64,000 nucleotides of DNA, from NCBI GenBank assembly GCA_032158295.1, contig CM063251.1:21201933-21265932 (forward strand). The letters are read 5' to 3'. The notes below the pieces were generated by a model. That model worked only from the letters and a program-made list of their open reading frames with translations. It ran no database searches and was not told the origin of the DNA. The position numbers were made by a program, and so were the translations under genes. The DNA comes from Pycnopodia helianthoides. Its lineage: Eukaryota; Echinodermata; Asteroidea; Forcipulatida; Asteriidae. Below, one piece after another: positions 60,404 through 64,000 of this stretch; positions within the stretch are counted from its first letter, which is position 1, and each line of letters starts with the position of its first letter.

Positions 60404-60600
60404 CGAGAAATCTGAGAAATGATTCATGCTTAGATCGTTTCTCAGATCCAAATGTTTTTGAGTGAAAAATTATCAAAGCCATGTAACTTCGAATGGAATC
60501 CTTTCACAAAATAGTTTATACTATCAACAGCTGCAGTGCTTCTCACCAAGTAAGTATTTAAGGTCATTCATATTTTGGAGAGCTTACCAATCTATGAACC
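60404..60600 (-). mobile_element. Truncated subgroup C element
   Basis: Read on the minus strand it matches the first half of 15396/28471: the CAGCTGCAGTGCTTCTCACCAAGTAAG phrase region, TTGATAGTATAAAC and the CTGAGAAACG hairpin. The distal half and terminal inverted repeat are missing. Confidence 0.5.
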
Positions 60601-60604
60601 TACC

Positions 60605-63130
60605 CGAAAAGTATTAAAAGGACAAAAAAATCATGTGATGGCTTTGTGTCCAAAATTGCAGTAAAAATTACAAACAATAACGTAAAATAAGCTATAACGT
60701 GATGATAAGCTATGAAGTCAGCAGTTTTCAAATAAGGCTGAATTAAAGTTTCTCAATCATGAAAAAATTATGCTTTAATCATTATAAGTATATGCTAAGT
60801 TAAAACCATTTTTGAACGTACGACAGGTTTCCGGCAATGACCGCCTATCAACTACTCGATCAAAAAACGGTTTTGCTGAATGCTCCCGGTAATACTCAAA
60901 CTGATGTAATCTTAATTGCTACCGTAGCTCTAATTCATGGTGGTAATAATTGCGAATCATGAGTGCACCTTTGACACGTGGCCTCAAGGTGAACGGTTTA
61001 ATCGACGACAATGATGGTGTGTTTGTTTCTCTTTCTTCTTGTAACTACAAACTAATTACACAACAAATAATGTGTGTTACTTTTAAATAAAACATGACTG
61101 GTTTTGTCTTGTCATCTGTTAGTACGCTGGAATCCTACTGGAGACTGAAAGGTGTTTCCACGTCTACATTGGTAATAAGCAGGTCACTGCCTAAGCGACC
61201 CTGATACATTCCATGGTTCACTTGACACTGTCATAATTGCGAGCACAAAAGATTCCAAAATGCATTATTGATTCTTCACCAGGAAGTCTCGTAAAGTACT
61301 GAGGAAACCATCTCCATGGTTGCCTCTTTGACATTTCGAGAAGGACAGGATATTTATTTGAAATGGAGAAGAAGATAAATTACCTTGTAATATGTGTAAA
61401 TTGATTGGCCGTATAAATCAGAGCGGCAATGTTGGTACACTTTTCCCTAACTAGCCACAGCTGTGTCTTTGAGATACGGAACCCATTCTAAACGTTAGTT
61501 CTCGTCTAGATCGTGTCCCTTCAGACCCGACGATGAAATTCCTGCCTCCAATCCCAATTTACACATTGGTTTCCATAATAAATCGGGTTTTAATGTCTTC
61601 CAATGGTTATGTTAAAGGCCCTTTTCCCCTCTTGTAAACGTTTACCTTCAAAAGGGGGGGGGGGGGAGTAGCGACAGGGGCTTCACCCCCAGCCTTTTGA
61701 ACCTGAAGCCAACGAAACACTAATTGTAGAACAAAGGCATCCAGACTAAATTCAGCTATTTTGCCGACATACCGATTATTTACTTTAGATCTATATAAAG
61801 CACACCAATTTAAAAACGAGGTTTCTTCTTCTTCTTGTTTTGACTGAATTGAATACAGTGGGGTTCCGTACTGGGCGAATTAGTCTTTCCTGAAACAAAC
61901 GGATAATATTGGTAAGTTGGCAAGTCGCCAACTCGCTTCCATACAACACTCAAAAGAAAATACCGCTGTCACGCCCATGCTTATCTTCACGGGCTGCTTA
62001 ATGTAATATTATTTACCCACTCCACGAATTAGAAATTGTGCAAAAACAACCCTGACACATTTTGTGAGAATATTTGAGTAGTTATCCCCGCAGAGTTTCA
62101 ATGTTCCGGTACATGACAATCTCATCAACATACATTGTACAGTGTACCTCGTTGAGCATAATCCCTACCTCAAGTTCACAAAACTTGCAAGTGACGTTGT
62201 AACCGTGAGTTTGAAACCTTTAAATGTGCCAAGCTTGAAGCTTTTAAGTAGCCCCTATGCATTCACCTCACGAGAAGACGTTCAAACGTGCGTGTATTCG
62301 AGGAGCTAAAATTGGTATAACACGACTCTATCAGACTTAAAGTGCTCGTCAAATTGACCTTGGACGTATCATGAATATTTCATGCCCTCAACGGTACCAG
62401 CGTATAATGATCGGACATTACACACGTAAATCTGTGGCCAGGGCCTATTGCCTTATTAGTGCGCTTCAAGGATCACTTTGGTTACTTTGTGGCGGTTGAC
62501 GTATTCATCAGTATTTTGCGACTTGTAAACTTTTCTAGGGAATTGGACTGTGAATATGCAACAAATGTCACATGGTTTGTAACGGGGAAGGTTTGATATT
62601 ATGGGTGGTATTGGGTACGTGAATCTACCTTGAATGCCGTAGCTGTTTGGAGATTTCTTATCCTTTTGTGTTTCGTTTAAAGGGAAAGTCCATCATTGTC
62701 TTTTGAAAGTCAATTAATGTCAGATTTGTTGCTGGTTATAGGGCTCAATAAGTTGCAGCCGTCGAAATAAGCAACATGAATTTTTCCCCTTTTTGTTCTT
62801 TTTCCGTTTTCTTTTTATTGGTATTTTAAAAGGACATTTGTCTGCGGAGGATTGGTTCTGGTATGAACTTATAGACGGAAACTACTTATTTCCCCCAGAA
62901 ACTACCAATCCTTTTTGAAGACCTTTTATGGAACGTTCATTTTCAACTCTCTCATTTCCAGTGATCTCGGTTTTGAACTTTGGTACATGAATTTGGGTTT
63001 TTCTCTTGATTGTTCCGGGGTTGCTGTCCTGTCTGCTGATTAGTTGTCTAAAGTTTCCAAATCTGAAATTGAAAGTGATTCGTCTGCTCTCACAGGGGAC
63101 TACCTATGTCATCTCGTACATGTTGTTCTT
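60605..63130. other. Non-coding stretch, possibly partly intronic
   Basis: No gene supported. Contains a G-run near 61655. A possible splice acceptor (TGCTCTCACAG) occurs just before 63095, ahead of the frame at 63134. Confidence 0.4.
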
Positions 63131-63133
63131 TAA

Positions 63134-63343
63134 ATGCAAATATCTCGTCATCTTTACCTTCATCTGACTAAGATCTTTAAAGCCCTTACAACATATAATG
63201 ATTTATTAGTTGCACATGACTTTGAATGGGATTTGGAGCTTTGCATCGGCTGTTCTCCTGAAGACGTTCAGAACGTGCTGATCGACGTTGATGGAGTTGA
63301 CCAACAGTTCTTTTCAGAACCACCGCAACGCATAGATAGATGA
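63134..63343 (+). CDS. Weak candidate coding segment; product unknown
   Basis: A 69-codon frame including AHDFEWDLELCIGCSPEDVQ and VLIDVDGVDQQFFSEPP, with protein-like composition, an acidic bias and codon choice unlike the surrounding AT-rich DNA. A CTCTCACAG acceptor-like site lies about 35 bp upstream, but an in-frame TAA sits directly before the ATG, so an exon read from that acceptor would stop. It could be a small independent ORF, the relic of a transposon-encoded or host gene broken by that stop, or chance. The CIGC motif is reminiscent of Cys-cluster regions in transposon-derived proteins, but I cannot confirm that. Confidence 0.25.
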   Translation: MQISRHLYLHLTKIFKALTTYNDLLVAHDFEWDLELCIGCSPEDVQNVLIDVDGVDQQFFSEPPQRIDR

Positions 63344-64000
63344 TTACATGGGAACCCGCTCACAAACCTTGATTTCTACGTGCAACGGTGCTACGTGCCA
63401 CAACTAAACAAAAACTGCCGAAAAAGTGAAGACATGGTGTAGATAGACCGATCTTAAAGCTTGCTATCTTCATCACCTAGAGACATGCACATGGTGGGAA
63501 ATACTCTTCATCTGTTGCCATGACAGCCAGACTTCAATTTTCCAGCAGATCCACCACAAAATTCTGATCACGAACTCCTTCCCTGTATGTTAATGGATTT
63601 ACACGATAAGAACGCCGAGGAAAGTCTTCCCCTATTTTACATTAATGAAAAAGGACAAACAAGAGTTAAAGAGACTGAAAACGGTCACTGGACTTTAATA
63701 ATAAGACAAACACGGTAGAATACAATTCTTGTGGGAAGTTGACTTATTGACTTCCTCACAACTTCCCCATATATGTTTTGAATTGCATTGTTAGGTTTCA
63801 ATTATTTTTATATGATTGTAAAACCGATACGACAGGCCTGCTTGGCTTACAGTATGCTACGAACGTTATTTTGATTCATTGTTCGAGCTGGAAGAAGATA
63901 TCCCGTTGAAGGTAGATGTTTGCGGAATGCAAAGATGACTTGAGTTAGAAAGCAAACCTGTTGAACATTTATCATCACGCTTTCATACTCGTATACTATG
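63344..64000. other. Non-coding stretch to right edge
   Basis: No gene supported; could be 3' untranslated sequence of the frame at 63134 if that is real, but no AATAAA placed convincingly for it was seen. Confidence 0.35.

Overview
This looks like nuclear DNA from an animal, most likely a marine deuterostome invertebrate. I favour an echinoderm, perhaps a sea star, because the TTAAAGG-type and TTTCACAAA-type short inverted-repeat elements resemble repeats I recall from such genomes. That placement is inference. The window is AT-rich, has no operon-like gene packing, carries many microsatellites and contains (CCCTAA)-type DNA.

Protein-coding content is very sparse. The best candidate is an exon running in from the left edge (1-191, + strand) that ends at a good GTGAGT splice donor. 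Two weaker candidates are a minus-strand terminal exon at 44558-44733, behind a polypyrimidine/CAG acceptor, and a short plus-strand frame at 63134-63343. A His/Gln/Asn-rich frame at 16942-17301 is mostly microsatellite. The only protein family I can name is a decayed reverse transcriptase of a non-LTR (LINE) element, minus strand, about 39240-39770.

The rest is intergenic or intronic DNA loaded with mobile-element relics. Three tRNA-derived SINE heads lie at about 284-430, 2571-2640 and 8005-8090, and a SINE/LINE tail-like segment at about 20060-20190. At least a dozen short non-autonomous elements end in TTAAAGG/TTGAAGG-like termini: 7541, 9523, 11409, 15396, 20979/21983, 28471, 35335, 47564, 56278, 56813, 58124 and 60404. 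Two long-arm foldbacks (25995-26327, 59096-59472) share the ends but have unrelated interiors. A GGGTCA-rich family with TTACACTCT ends occurs at 17304, 48760, 49938 and 52563. A TTTCACAAA family occurs at 17797, 19695 and 50089, and the last copy sits inside a member of the GGGTCA-rich family.

The most unusual parts are two tandem arrays, each apparently enclosed by terminal inverted repeats. One is an array of 14 near-palindromic GTGTACGTACAC cores spaced mainly 23 or 30 bp apart (24778-25190). The other is a telomere-like CCCTAA array organised in 47-bp higher-order units (6579-7002). Other structures of note are a 145-bp near-perfect foldback (45921-46065), a 1.3-kb inverted duplication (29195-30515), a 42-bp minisatellite open in both directions (14581-15235) and two ~97% identical elements 1.3 kb apart (56813, 58124). 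No rRNA gene, intact tRNA gene, CRISPR array or complete multi-exon gene could be supported.
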